Below the pieces are notes generated by a model. It saw only the letters and a program-made list of their open reading frames with translations, had not been told where the DNA came from and made no database searches. Source: Candidatus Acidiferrum typicum (GTDB lineage: Bacteria; Acidobacteriota; Terriglobia; Acidiferrales; UBA7541). From it: DNA of 48,452 bases. Shown in pieces: positions 40,470-48,452 of the stretch. A program made the position numbers and the translations under genes. The stretch is from NCBI GenBank assembly GCA_025463055.1, contig JAOAPV010000082.1:1-48452 (forward strand). Reading direction: 5' to 3'. Within the stretch, counting starts at the first letter, position 1, and each line of letters starts with the position of its first letter.

Positions 40470-41501
40470 ATGCGACGTACCGTTCACATCTCCGGAAAAA
40501 TAGAACCTTTATTTGGCACATTGGATGAAAATGTGCGGCTGCTCGAGGACGTGCTGCAGGTGCGCACGCATCTGAACGACACCCGATTGACCATTGAAGG
40601 CAAACAGGACAGCGTCGATCAGGCCGTTAAAATCATTGAAGAATATAACCATCTGACTCGGCACGGGCGCGAGCTCTCGAGCGCGGAAGTGAAGTCGCTG
40701 ATGCGCGTGGCCACCGAGGAGCCTCACGAATCGCCGCGAGGGATGTTTGAGCATGGCCGGGCGCGTTCGTTCGGCAAGAAGGTGGTTACACCGAAAAACG
40801 CGAGCCAGCGGCGCTATATGGAGGAGATTGAAAAGCACGACATGATGTTTGCCGTTGGCCCCGGCGGTACGGGGAAGACGTACATCGCCGTGGCGATGGC
40901 GGTGAGCGCGTTGCTTACGAAGCAAGTGAACCGGATCATTTTGGCACGGCCGGCCGTGGAAGCTGGGGAGCGGCTGGGCTTTCTGCCGGGCACGCTGCAG
41001 CAAAAAATCGATCCCTACATGCGGCCTTTGTACGACGCGTTGTACGACATGCTCGATGCAGATAAGCTCGATCGTTTTCTGGAGAAGGGCATCATTGAAG
41101 TGGCGCCGCTGGCCTTTATGCGCGGACGTACGCTGAACGACTCGTTCGTTATCCTGGACGAAGCGCAGAATACGACGAGCGAGCAGATGAAAATGTTTTT
41201 GACGCGGCTGGGCTTCAACTCAAAGGCCGTGGTCACGGGCGACGTTACGCAGATTGATTTGCCGGCCGGGAAGAAGTCTGGATTGGTGGAGGCGCTGGAC
41301 GTCTGCGGCAAGATCGAGGGCATCGGCGTAGCGCAGTTCAGCGAAAAAGACGTGGTACGGCACAATTTGGTGCAGCAGATTATCCGCGCCTACGAAGAGT
41401 ACGACGGCTCGCAGCCACAACGTAGCAGCGGTGGGAACGGAAGAGCCGAGGCGCGCGCTGAATCCGGCAAAGAGCAGGCCAAAGAAATCCTGCGAGGATG
41501 A
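40470..41501 (+). CDS. phoH: PhoH-like ATPase
   Basis: A 343-residue PhoH-family P-loop ATPase, linked with YbeY to RNA metabolism and ribosome maturation. A KH-like N-terminal region with ENVRLLEDVLQVRTHLNDTRLTIEG is followed by KNASQRRYMEEIEKHDMMFAVGPGGTGKTYIAV (Walker A at residues 130-137), ILARPAVEAGERLGFLPG, Walker B FVILDEAQNTT and the VVTGDVTQIDLP motif. The C-terminal 30 residues are low-complexity and charged. Its stop overlaps the ybeY start (ATGA). The start may be 14 codons upstream at an ATC with a perfect Shine-Dalgarno; the ATG is used here as the conservative choice. Confidence 0.94.
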   Translation: MRRTVHISGKIEPLFGTLDENVRLLEDVLQVRTHLNDTRLTIEGKQDSVDQAVKIIEEYNHLTRHGRELSSAEVKSLMRVATEEPHESPRGMFEHGRARSFGKKVVTPKNASQRRYMEEIEKHDMMFAVGPGGTGKTYIAVAMAVSALLTKQVNRIILARPAVEAGERLGFLPGTLQQKIDPYMRPLYDALYDMLDADKLDRFLEKGIIEVAPLAFMRGRTLNDSFVILDEAQNTTSEQMKMFLTRLGFNSKAVVTGDVTQIDLPAGKKSGLVEALDVCGKIEGIGVAQFSEKDVVRHNLVQQIIRAYEEYDGSQPQRSSGGNGRAEARAESGKEQAKEILRG

Positions 41502-41971
41502 TCCTAGACCGCCAGCGGGCTGTGCGCGTGGCACAGCGGCCACTGGGGCAATTTCTGGCTCGCGTGCAGCGGGAACTTGGGATCACAGGGGCGGACGTCA
41601 CCATTTGTCTCGTTAGCGATGCGGAGATCGCGCGGATGAATCAGGTGTTTCGGAAGAAGAAGGGGCCCACCGACGTCCTGTCGTTTCCGGCCATTAAGCG
41701 CAGCAAGCCCGCAGCATTGCCGACGAAACGCAGGCCACAGATAAGACAAACGAAGCGGACCGCGAGAACTCGATATTTTCTCGGCGACGTCGCGATATCG
41801 CCTTCCACCGCGCGCCGCAACGCCAAAAAGCTTGGTCGCACGTTTCCGAGCGAGCTCCAGATTCTGACTCTTCACGGCGTGCTGCACCTGCTGGGATATG
41901 ACCACGAGGCGGACCGCGGGGAGATGGATCGCGTCGAACAGCGATTGCGGCGAAAGCTGGGACTCACGTGA
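41498..41971 (+). CDS. ybeY: Endoribonuclease YbeY
   Basis: A single-strand endoribonuclease needed for 16S rRNA 3'-end maturation and ribosome quality control. The zinc-binding HGVLHLLGYDH motif lies near residue 125, and MNQVFRKKKGPTDVLSFP is the other conserved block. A basic insertion (KRSKPAALPTKRRPQIRQ) of about 25 residues between them is longer than usual. At 157 residues the length is normal. It overlaps phoH by four bases and the next gene by four (GTGA). Confidence 0.94.
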   Translation: MILDRQRAVRVAQRPLGQFLARVQRELGITGADVTICLVSDAEIARMNQVFRKKKGPTDVLSFPAIKRSKPAALPTKRRPQIRQTKRTARTRYFLGDVAISPSTARRNAKKLGRTFPSELQILTLHGVLHLLGYDHEADRGEMDRVEQRLRRKLGLT

Positions 41972-43257
41972 AGTACTTCTTCTGGGCCTACACCCTTGCA
42001 ACGTTGCTGCTGGCCCTCGGCCTGCCAATATTTTCTTACCTTACGCTGATTTATCGCGAGCTTGGGCGCATGACCACCGGGCGCATCCACGAACACCTGG
42101 AGATCTTCGAAGCGGAAATTGAGCCGAAGCTAAAAATTAACCGGCGCAGCGGCGGACGCACGTTTCGCATCCTCGGGCACTTCTGGCTGGCGTTTTTGGT
42201 TTTGGAGACGACGCGCGGCGTCGTGTATTTCGTTCCGGGCACATGGGAATCGTTCCTGGAATTTATTGTTTTCCTCACACTTGAAGTCGTCATCTTGATG
42301 CATTTCATACCGGACATGTTGTTGTATCGCACGACCGGTCGATGGCTGCTTCCGCTTCTGCCGCTGATTCGCGCGGCCATGTGGCTGGTTTGGCCCGTGC
42401 GGGTTTTCCTGGAAGGGGCAGAGTCGCTCGCTAGAATTTCCGAATATGAGAAGGAGCGCACGGAAGAGCAGCGCACGGAAGAAGGCATCGAAGCCCTTGT
42501 CGAGGCTGCGGAAGAAGAAGGAATCATCGAGCCGGAGCAAGGCGACTTGATCGAGCAAGTGGTGGAATTCAGCGATAAGCGCGTGCGTGAAGTAATGACC
42601 CCGCGGCCAGACATCGTTGCCATTGCCGCGGATGCCACGCTGGAAGAATTGCACGCGAAAGTCGTGGAGACACGTTTTGCGCGCATGCCGGTTTACGAGA
42701 AATCGCTGGACGATATCTTCGGCGTGGCCTTTGCGCAGGACCTATTGCACATCGCGGACCAGGATTTGCCGAGGCGCAAGGTTCGCGAGCTGGCGCATCC
42801 CGTGATGTTCATTCCGGAGACGAAGCCGGGGTCGGAATTGTTGCGCGAGATGCGGCAGAAGAATCATCCTATGGCCATTGTGATCGACGAGCATGGATTA
42901 GTCGCCGGGCTCGCCACGGTCGAGGACCTCGTCGAGGAAATTGTTGGCGAGAGCGGACGCGACAGCAAGCAGCCCGCCCCCGACGTTGTGCGTGAGCCGG
43001 ACGGAGGATTGGTTATGCGCGGAAGCATGTCCATTGATGACGTGGAGGATCTGCTGGGTATTCACTTTGGAGACCAAGCGGATGAAGCCGTTACCACCAT
43101 TGCCGGCTTGCTGAGTCATGTTTCCGGAAAAGTTCCAGCGCCTGGAGACAAGGTGGACATCGAGGGCTATCGATTCGAGGTTCTGGAAGCGAATCAGCGA
43201 AAGGTTCTGCGGTTGCGCATTCGCAAACGCCCGGCGGCTACGGTTTCAGCGAAATAG
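41968..43257 (+). CDS. CorC/HlyC-family CBS-domain membrane protein
   Basis: A 429-residue protein with four membrane helices in the first 150 residues, in the place of the DUF21/CNNM domain but poorly matching it, then a charged helix (EKERTEEQRTEEGIEAL), VEAAEEEGIIEPEQGDLIEQVVEFSDKRVREVMTPRPDIVAI, a pair of CBS domains (about 205-330) and a CorC_HlyC domain at the C-terminus (VREPDGGLVMRGSMSIDDVEDLLG). Members export or tune Mg2+ or Co2+; the CBS pair probably binds ATP. It starts at GTG 41968 overlapping the ybeY stop. The phoH-ybeY-corC order is widely conserved. Confidence 0.88.
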   Translation: MKYFFWAYTLATLLLALGLPIFSYLTLIYRELGRMTTGRIHEHLEIFEAEIEPKLKINRRSGGRTFRILGHFWLAFLVLETTRGVVYFVPGTWESFLEFIVFLTLEVVILMHFIPDMLLYRTTGRWLLPLLPLIRAAMWLVWPVRVFLEGAESLARISEYEKERTEEQRTEEGIEALVEAAEEEGIIEPEQGDLIEQVVEFSDKRVREVMTPRPDIVAIAADATLEELHAKVVETRFARMPVYEKSLDDIFGVAFAQDLLHIADQDLPRRKVRELAHPVMFIPETKPGSELLREMRQKNHPMAIVIDEHGLVAGLATVEDLVEEIVGESGRDSKQPAPDVVREPDGGLVMRGSMSIDDVEDLLGIHFGDQADEAVTTIAGLLSHVSGKVPAPGDKVDIEGYRFEVLEANQRKVLRLRIRKRPAATVSAK

Positions 43258-43266
43258 AGTTGCCGC

Positions 43267-44250
43267 TCACTCAGTTTCCGTTGGCGGCTCTTCACTTTGG
43301 TCCGCTTGCGCTGTGCTCAGCCCCTCAAGTTGAAAGTGCCAATCGAGTTCGCGGACGCGCTGAGGATTCTCTCGCCAATCTTTCGCGACCTTTACAAACA
43401 AGCTCAGAAAAACCTTCGTATCCAGGAGAGATTCCAGCTCCTTGCGCGCTTCCGTGCCGATTTTCTTTAGCATCGCGCCTTTGTGCCCAATGAGAATTTT
43501 CTTCTGCGTATCGCGCTCGACATTGAGGACGACCTCGATGCGCAGCAGTCTCGGTGTTTCTTCGAATTTCTCGACGAAGACGGCCAGCGCGTAGGGCAGT
43601 TCGTGGTGCAAGGCGCGGATAGCTTTCTCTCGAATGATTTCGGCGGCAAGAAATCGCTCGGGCTGATCGGTGACTTGGTCTTCCGGAAAATACGGCTGGT
43701 TCTCGGGAAGAATCCGGAAGATTTCGTCAATCAACGGATCCAAACCCGTTCCTTTGAGCGCCGAGATGGGAACGATGGCGGCAAAATCAAACTGTTTGCT
43801 GAAACGGTCAATCATCGGAAGCAGCTGAGCTTTTGGAACGGCGTCGACCTTATTCAAGACCAGGATTGTTTTTCCAGGGTAGCGCTGCGCTTTCTGAAGC
43901 AGCATCGAGTCGGCCTGCTCCGAGACCCGGCTGGCGTCCACAATGAGCAGCAGGAGATCGATGCCCTCAATAGCGGCGGCCACTTCACGCATCATCTGCC
44001 GGCCGAGCGCGGAATCCGGGTCGTGCAGCCCGGGTGTATCGATGAAAACGATTTGTCCGCGTTTTTGCGTCACGATACCTTGAATGCGGTTTCGCGTAGT
44101 TTGCGGCTTGGAAGTGACGATGGCGATCTTCTGACCGACGAGGCGATTGAGCAGCGTCGACTTGCCCGCGTTGGGCCTGCCCACGATAGCGACGAACCCC
44201 GCCCGAGGGGCGCGCTTATTCGGTTCGGCTTTTGCAGTTGGTGGCGTCAC
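43267..44250 (-). CDS. era: GTPase Era
   Basis: An essential GTPase that binds the 3' end of 16S rRNA during 30S assembly. G1 GRPNAGKS, the switch region around PQTTRNRIQGI, G3 DTPG, G4 NKVD and G5 SALKG are intact, and the C-terminal KH domain (KKILIGHKGAMLKKIGTEARKELESLL) is complete. Length 327 is slightly long owing to tails on both ends. It starts with GTG at 44250, overlapping the stop of the CocE-like gene, and it faces corC with nine bases between their stops. In many bacteria era follows ybeY and corC on the same strand; here it is inverted. Confidence 0.95.
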   Translation of the reverse strand: MTPPTAKAEPNKRAPRAGFVAIVGRPNAGKSTLLNRLVGQKIAIVTSKPQTTRNRIQGIVTQKRGQIVFIDTPGLHDPDSALGRQMMREVAAAIEGIDLLLLIVDASRVSEQADSMLLQKAQRYPGKTILVLNKVDAVPKAQLLPMIDRFSKQFDFAAIVPISALKGTGLDPLIDEIFRILPENQPYFPEDQVTDQPERFLAAEIIREKAIRALHHELPYALAVFVEKFEETPRLLRIEVVLNVERDTQKKILIGHKGAMLKKIGTEARKELESLLDTKVFLSLFVKVAKDWRENPQRVRELDWHFQLEGLSTAQADQSEEPPTETE

Positions 44251-46028
44251 GGCTTAACGACTGGGAGTTCCAGTTCACTAGTGTAGCTCGTATCGTGGAA
44301 GAGGGTGATGTGCGCCGTCTTCGCATCCTTGCCAGATTCGCTGGCCACGTCGCCGCCGCTGTTGTAGTTCTTCTCAACCTGAATGGAATTGGGGCACTCC
44401 AGCACCAAACGGATTCGCGAGCCCTTTTCCAGTCTGCGAGAAAACCACATGAAATTGCGGAATTCGTACAGCTCTGGTTTGTTTACCGGAACCGGTTCGG
44501 CCTTGCGGAGCGAATGACGGTAACGTGCGCGCATCTGCGCTTGCGTCAAAAGCACCGAGCCGCCATCCGCGCGAACTTCGTAAATGCTAGCCAGCAGATC
44601 AGTGTCCGGCACGTCCATGGACAGCCAGACGCGCAGCTTGGCGTAGCCGTTGATTTCGGTCTCGTGGTCTGAGGCTGCGCTGTGGTACACCACGCCTCGG
44701 CCATACAAGTTCAGAGCGCCACGCCCGGAGGCGAGATAAGACGGGTCGGAAAAAGATTCGGCGTCACCTGAACGCGTGTCCATCGGGTCATAGACAAAGT
44801 GATCGGAGGGACCGACCGCATGGTCGCTTGTGAGTGAGCCGGATTGAAAGACATCGCCGGCATTTCCGTTCGAACTTAACGCCAGTTTGAGAGAATCGTT
44901 GGCGACCGCATCGAGGGTGTCCGCCGACTTCCACTTGTCTTGGGCCATCACGTAATACATGACGCGTTTCTCAAGGAAGGCAGGGCGCGAGCCGCTTTTC
45001 ATCGTCCAGTCATACCAATCGAGGTGGAGCTTATTCAGATCGACCATGCTAGCTTCCCCGAATTTCAGTCCTCCCACCTCACGATTGGGTGTGCGTGTCC
45101 CGGCATGATCCCAAGGCCCAATCACGAGGTAATGGCGGGCCTTTGCGTCAGAGCCGCCGTACTCCATGTGATGTCGATAGTAAGTCATCGCGCCGGGCTG
45201 GTCGCCGTCATAGCTTCCAGTGATTGTGAGTATAGGGATGGCAATCTTTTTGTAATCGTCCGGACTGGGAGCGAGCGAATCGTAGTAGGCGTCCGCCATC
45301 GGATGCGCGATCCATTTTTGAAACATTGGCGAAGGATTCCCGATCAAAGTATCGAGAGTCTTATATGGAAGGTGCTGCCGATACATTTCCCGCCATTTTG
45401 GCCCCCAATATGATTCCTCGCCGAAAAGGTGGGCGTTACTGGTGACGCCGCTGGTGAACGACAGCCACTGCATCAGGTAAAGCGAACCGATATTCGAGTC
45501 GTACGGGAAATCCACTCCGGCGTGTGCCGCGGCAGCGGGAACGATGGTTGCGAGGTGAGGAGGGAACTCCTTGAGCGTGGCCCATTGATCGAAGCCCGCG
45601 TAGGAGCCGCCCCACATCGCTACCTTGCCATTGCACCACGTCTGTTTCGCAAACCATTCGACTAGGTCGTATCCATCGCGCGCGTCGTTCTCGAACGGCG
45701 CGAAGTTGCCCCCGGAGTTTCCGCGACCGCGCACGTCGACGAGCGCATATACATACCCGTGTCGCGCAAAGTACATCGCGCGGTCGAGATAGCTGTCGCC
45801 AATGTAGGGGGTCAGTGTGAAGACCACAGGCAAGCGCTCCTTTTGCCCATGAGCCCTGAAAACTGTGGCATTTAGAGCGACGCCATCGCGCGTGGGGACC
45901 TTCACCGCCCATTGCATGTCAACTTCTTGTGGCGGGAGTTCTTTTTCTTGTCCGAGCACGTTGATCGGAATGAAGTACGTTGCTGTCGCGAGACACACAG
46001 CGGCTATAGTTCTCAGCGGCTTAAACAC
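44247..46028 (-). CDS. CocE/NonD-family (S15 peptidase-like) secreted alpha/beta hydrolase
   Basis: A 593-residue exported hydrolase with a signal peptide (about residues 1-26). The serine of MWGGSYAGFDQWATL is the nucleophile; the Asp should lie in the ITGSYDGDQPGAM region and the His is in IGPWDHAGTRTP. The C-terminal jelly-roll domain (about 380-593) is that of X-Pro dipeptidyl-peptidase C. The family includes cocaine esterase, glutaryl-7-ACA acylase and alpha-amino-acid ester hydrolase, which act on esters and amides. Its stop overlaps the era start (GTGA), an odd coupling of an exported enzyme with an essential ribosome GTPase. Confidence 0.92.
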   Translation of the reverse strand: MFKPLRTIAAVCLATATYFIPINVLGQEKELPPQEVDMQWAVKVPTRDGVALNATVFRAHGQKERLPVVFTLTPYIGDSYLDRAMYFARHGYVYALVDVRGRGNSGGNFAPFENDARDGYDLVEWFAKQTWCNGKVAMWGGSYAGFDQWATLKEFPPHLATIVPAAAAHAGVDFPYDSNIGSLYLMQWLSFTSGVTSNAHLFGEESYWGPKWREMYRQHLPYKTLDTLIGNPSPMFQKWIAHPMADAYYDSLAPSPDDYKKIAIPILTITGSYDGDQPGAMTYYRHHMEYGGSDAKARHYLVIGPWDHAGTRTPNREVGGLKFGEASMVDLNKLHLDWYDWTMKSGSRPAFLEKRVMYYVMAQDKWKSADTLDAVANDSLKLALSSNGNAGDVFQSGSLTSDHAVGPSDHFVYDPMDTRSGDAESFSDPSYLASGRGALNLYGRGVVYHSAASDHETEINGYAKLRVWLSMDVPDTDLLASIYEVRADGGSVLLTQAQMRARYRHSLRKAEPVPVNKPELYEFRNFMWFSRRLEKGSRIRLVLECPNSIQVEKNYNSGGDVASESGKDAKTAHITLFHDTSYTSELELPVVKP

Positions 46029-46083
46029 TATTTTCCTCCGACCCGACCTTCGAGACCTTTATTAGCGGACACGAGAAAGTATT

Positions 46084-47442
46084 CTAGTCCGGTGCAGCGA
46101 TGCCCAGCGATTTCATCTTGCGATAAAGGTGGCTGCGTTCGAGACCCAGCGCCGTCGCCGTCTGCGTCATGTTCCAGCGGTTTTCCTGCAGCTTGCGCAA
46201 GATAAATTCTCGCTCATAGGCGCTGCGCGCTTCGTGCAGCGTGGAGTAGGGATGCTGAGGACTTTCTGCCACTCCGCGAAAAATCTCGGGCGGAAGGTGA
46301 TGCGGCTCGATGCGTGCTTGTGGGCAGATGATAACCAGACGCTCGACCAAATTGCGAAGCTCGCGAACGTTCCCGGGCCACGGGTGCCGCAGTAAAATCT
46401 CCATGGCGGGGTCGGTCAGTTCGCGCGTTTTCTTTCCGTATGCGGCGCTAAACTCGTTCAGGAAATGCTTGGCGAGTATCAGAATATCCTCTTTGCGGTC
46501 GCGCAGCGGCGGCACGAAGAAGGGAATTACGTTCAGGCGGTAGAAAAGATCCTGGCGGAAGGCGCCACGTGTAATCTCCTGCTCGAGATTTTTGTTCGTC
46601 GCCGCGAGAACGCGAACATCGACGGTCAGAGTTTGGCTGGAACCGACAGGCTCAAAACGCTGCTCTTCCAGCACGCGCAGCACTTTCGATTGCGTGCGCA
46701 AGCTCATGTCTCCGACCTCGTCGAGGAAGAGAGTGCCGCCATCGGCCTTCTTGAATTTGCCGATTTTGTCTTCACCGGCGCCCGCGAAACTACCCTTTAC
46801 ATGCCCAAAAAGCTCGGATTCGATCAACTCCTCGGGAATGGCCGCGCAGTTCACCTCTACGAACAATCCTTTGCTGCGCAGGCTCGCGGCGTGCAACGCG
46901 CGCGCGACGAGTTCCTTACCCGTGCCGCTCTCTCCATAAATCAGCACGCGTCCGTTAGTCGGCGCAGTGACCGCAATTTGCTGCCGCAGCGCCTTCATGG
47001 GTACGCTTTCACCGATGACCTGATAGCGATAGCCCAGCTCGCTGCGTAGTAGCTGATTTTCTTCCTGTAGCCGCCGCTGCTGAATCGCGTTGCGAACCAG
47101 AACGATAATTTTTTCAAGCGACAGTGGCTTTTCAATGAAATCGAAGGCGCCGAGCTTTGTGGCACGCACCGCGGTCTCGATGGTTCCGTGGCCAGAGATC
47201 ATGATTACGGCGGGCGGACGCTGCGATGCCTGCAAACGGCTGAGAGCCTCGAGCCCATCCATACCCGGCAGCCAGACATCCAGCAGAATTACTTCGACCT
47301 CTCCGCTGGAGGCGCGCTCCAACGCTTCCTCAGCGGAACCCACGGATTCAACGTCGTAACCCTCGTCTTTCAGGATCGACGAAAGCGATTCGCGGATTCC
47401 CGGTTCGTCGTCAACAACCAGGAGCTGTGGTCGCGTGGTCAT
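46084..47442 (-). CDS. ntrX: NtrX/NtrC-family sigma-54-type response regulator with an altered GAFTGA loop
   Basis: A 452-residue response regulator: receiver domain (Asp55 in VILLDVWLPGMDG, Lys105 in FIEKPLS), AAA+ domain (Walker A YGESGTGKE at 169-177, Walker B TLFLDEVGD) and a Fis-type HTH (MTQTATALGLERSHLYRKMKSLG). The loop that contacts sigma-54, normally GAFTGA, reads GSFAGA at residues 217-222, so the key threonine is replaced by alanine; such changes usually abolish sigma-54 activation in NtrC. NtrX proteins may act as sigma-70 or other regulators. Its ATG overlaps the ntrY stop (ATGA). Confidence 0.9.
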   Translation of the reverse strand: MTTRPQLLVVDDEPGIRESLSSILKDEGYDVESVGSAEEALERASSGEVEVILLDVWLPGMDGLEALSRLQASQRPPAVIMISGHGTIETAVRATKLGAFDFIEKPLSLEKIIVLVRNAIQQRRLQEENQLLRSELGYRYQVIGESVPMKALRQQIAVTAPTNGRVLIYGESGTGKELVARALHAASLRSKGLFVEVNCAAIPEELIESELFGHVKGSFAGAGEDKIGKFKKADGGTLFLDEVGDMSLRTQSKVLRVLEEQRFEPVGSSQTLTVDVRVLAATNKNLEQEITRGAFRQDLFYRLNVIPFFVPPLRDRKEDILILAKHFLNEFSAAYGKKTRELTDPAMEILLRHPWPGNVRELRNLVERLVIICPQARIEPHHLPPEIFRGVAESPQHPYSTLHEARSAYEREFILRKLQENRWNMTQTATALGLERSHLYRKMKSLGIAAPD

Positions 47443-48452
47443 GTCGAAGTTTCCACGCCGGCGCGTTCAGCGGCCGCCGTTGTAGCCTCAGCCACGGGCA
47501 GTTCGACCACAAAGCGCGAGCCCACCGGAAAGTTATCTTCCACGTGAATGCTGCCGCCGTGTTCAGCCACAATGCGCGCGGCGATCGCCAAGCCCAGGCC
47601 TGTGCCGCGATCCTTGGTCGAAAAATGAGGCAGGAAAAGCTTGTCCTTGTCCTCAGGAGAGATGCCGTGTCCGGTGTCCTGTACACAGATTTCGACGGTC
47701 TCAGAGTCATCATGCGCGCGCGTGATGACCGTAATCTCGCGCAGCGAGCAGGTCTCCAGCGCCTCCGCGGCGTTGTCGATCAGATTTACGATGACGCTGC
47801 GCAGTAAACCCGCATCGGCGCGCACGTTCAGCGGATTGTCGGCCAGAGCTGTTTTCAGGGTAATACCGTCAAGCCGCCCGGAAAAGACTTCGACCGCTTC
47901 GTGCACGATCGTATTAGCGCTCGCGGGAGCCAGCTTCGCCGCGGGGAAGCGCACAAATTGAGAGAACTCATTGACCAACGCCGCTAGCGTGGAGACTTCG
48001 CGCTCAATCAAGCGCGAACATTCGTGCACCAGGCGCGTAAGCTCGGGATCGCGTGGCGGCGCGGCCGGATCGGCAGTTTCGCGGCGGTCCAAAAACCGCA
48101 CAAGGCGCTGCGAAGAAAGCTGAATAGGCGTGAGCGGATTCTTGATTTCGTGAGCGATACGCCGAGCCACTTCCTGCCACGCGGCGGATTTTTGCGCGCG
48201 CAGCATCTCTGTCAAGTCATCCACCACCAGAACAAAACCGGTGTTGGCGCGGCGCGGACCAAGTGAACTAACCGTAACCGCTGCGTGCAGGACGCGACCG
48301 GCAACCACCGTCTCAATTTCACGCGAAACCACGCCCATGCGCAGCGACCGCCGCATCAGCTGTTGCACTGTGCGTGCAGCTTCCGTCCCGAGCAGTTCGT
48401 CGAGCGAATGCGCATCGCGGGCAGCGGTGCCGAACATCCGTGCCACAGCGGT
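47439..48452 (-). CDS. ntrY: NtrY-type sensor histidine kinase (5' end beyond the window)
   Basis: The C-terminal 337 codons of a sensor kinase; the frame is open to the window edge, so the periplasmic sensor, membrane helices and HAMP are missing. It begins within the PAS domain (TVQQLMRRSLRMGVVSREIE, GFVLVVDDLTEMLRAQKSAAWQEVARRIAHEIKNPLTP with the phospho-acceptor His), followed by the ATPase boxes NLIDNAAEAL, DTGHGI, FSTKDRGTGLGLAIAARIVAEHGG. The AWQEVARRIAHEIKNPLTPIQLS block is the NtrY signature. It overlaps the ntrX start by four bases. Confidence 0.92.
   Translation of the reverse strand, partial: TAVARMFGTAARDAHSLDELLGTEAARTVQQLMRRSLRMGVVSREIETVVAGRVLHAAVTVSSLGPRRANTGFVLVVDDLTEMLRAQKSAAWQEVARRIAHEIKNPLTPIQLSSQRLVRFLDRRETADPAAPPRDPELTRLVHECSRLIEREVSTLAALVNEFSQFVRFPAAKLAPASANTIVHEAVEVFSGRLDGITLKTALADNPLNVRADAGLLRSVIVNLIDNAAEALETCSLREITVITRAHDDSETVEICVQDTGHGISPEDKDKLFLPHFSTKDRGTGLGLAIAARIVAEHGGSIHVEDNFPVGSRFVVELPVAEATTAAAERAGVETST

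Noticed and set aside
43483-44286. 267-codon plus-strand open frame opposite era
   Set aside because: Antisense shadow of an intact Era GTPase; no ribosome site and an unnatural product.

Overview
This 48.5 kb window is a chromosomal segment of a GC-rich Gram-negative bacterium, most probably an Acidobacteriota (Terriglobia-type) member. That assignment is an inference from the gene set (outer-membrane genes lptE and mlaEFD, CarD, NtrYX, the psd-pssA-asd-like-lptE-holA order, several secreted proteins of a style familiar from that phylum) and from abundant GC-rich interspersed hairpin repeats. No rRNA, tRNA, prophage, intact insertion sequence or CRISPR array was found.

Layout. 1-7.8 kb: hemB; on the minus strand an HD-domain hydrolase and a 3-hydroxyisobutyrate-dehydrogenase-like enzyme; then a lipoprotein sugar-type solute-binding protein directly followed by a membrane sensor kinase, and an aldo/keto reductase. 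7.8-13.4 kb is the accessory part: three repeat-rich intergenic stretches with a family of TTCA-loop hairpins, a compact small-RNA-like unit that exposes a 15-nt match to the anti-Shine-Dalgarno end of 16S rRNA, a cupin-gene remnant, a deazaflavin-type nitroreductase, a P-loop kinase, a secreted unknown, and a more A/T-rich patch with an M41-type HEXXH protein and an unknown. 13.4-19 kb: hemL, DUF4337 and DUF421 membrane proteins, a Tat-secreted protein coupled to an amidase, and an atypical SDR. 19-27.5 kb: a Clp-N/NTF2 fusion, a decayed secreted-protein gene with a diverged repeat, a SYLF protein, a DUF1003 protein, an MlaEFD lipid-transport operon, a secreted unknown, and a CsbD/BON/small-membrane-protein stress-type cluster.

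27.5-34 kb is a long minus-strand housekeeping run: psd-pssA (phosphatidylethanolamine synthesis), an aspartate-semialdehyde-dehydrogenase-like gene, lptE and holA; upstream of it lie a DUF433/DUF5615 toxin-antitoxin pair whose toxin carries two frameshifts, a YdcH protein, and tsaB-rimI. carD follows on the plus strand with a clear promoter and terminator. 34.9-37.3 kb is the 5-oxoprolinase operon pxpB-pxpC-pxpA with four-base overlaps. 37.4-40 kb holds secreted proteins (NTF2-like, SH3-like, SGNH hydrolase). 40.4-44.3 kb is phoH-ybeY-corC facing era, which is coupled to a CocE-type hydrolase gene. The window ends inside ntrY of an ntrYX two-component pair.

Overlapping stop/start codons (ATGA or GTGA) join mlaE-mlaF, asd-like-lptE, the antitoxin-toxin pair, pxpB-pxpC-pxpA, phoH-ybeY-corC, cocE-era and ntrY-ntrX, indicating translational coupling. 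The strongest candidates for something undescribed are the small-RNA-like unit at about 8.25-8.38 kb and the covarying TTCA-loop hairpin family around it.
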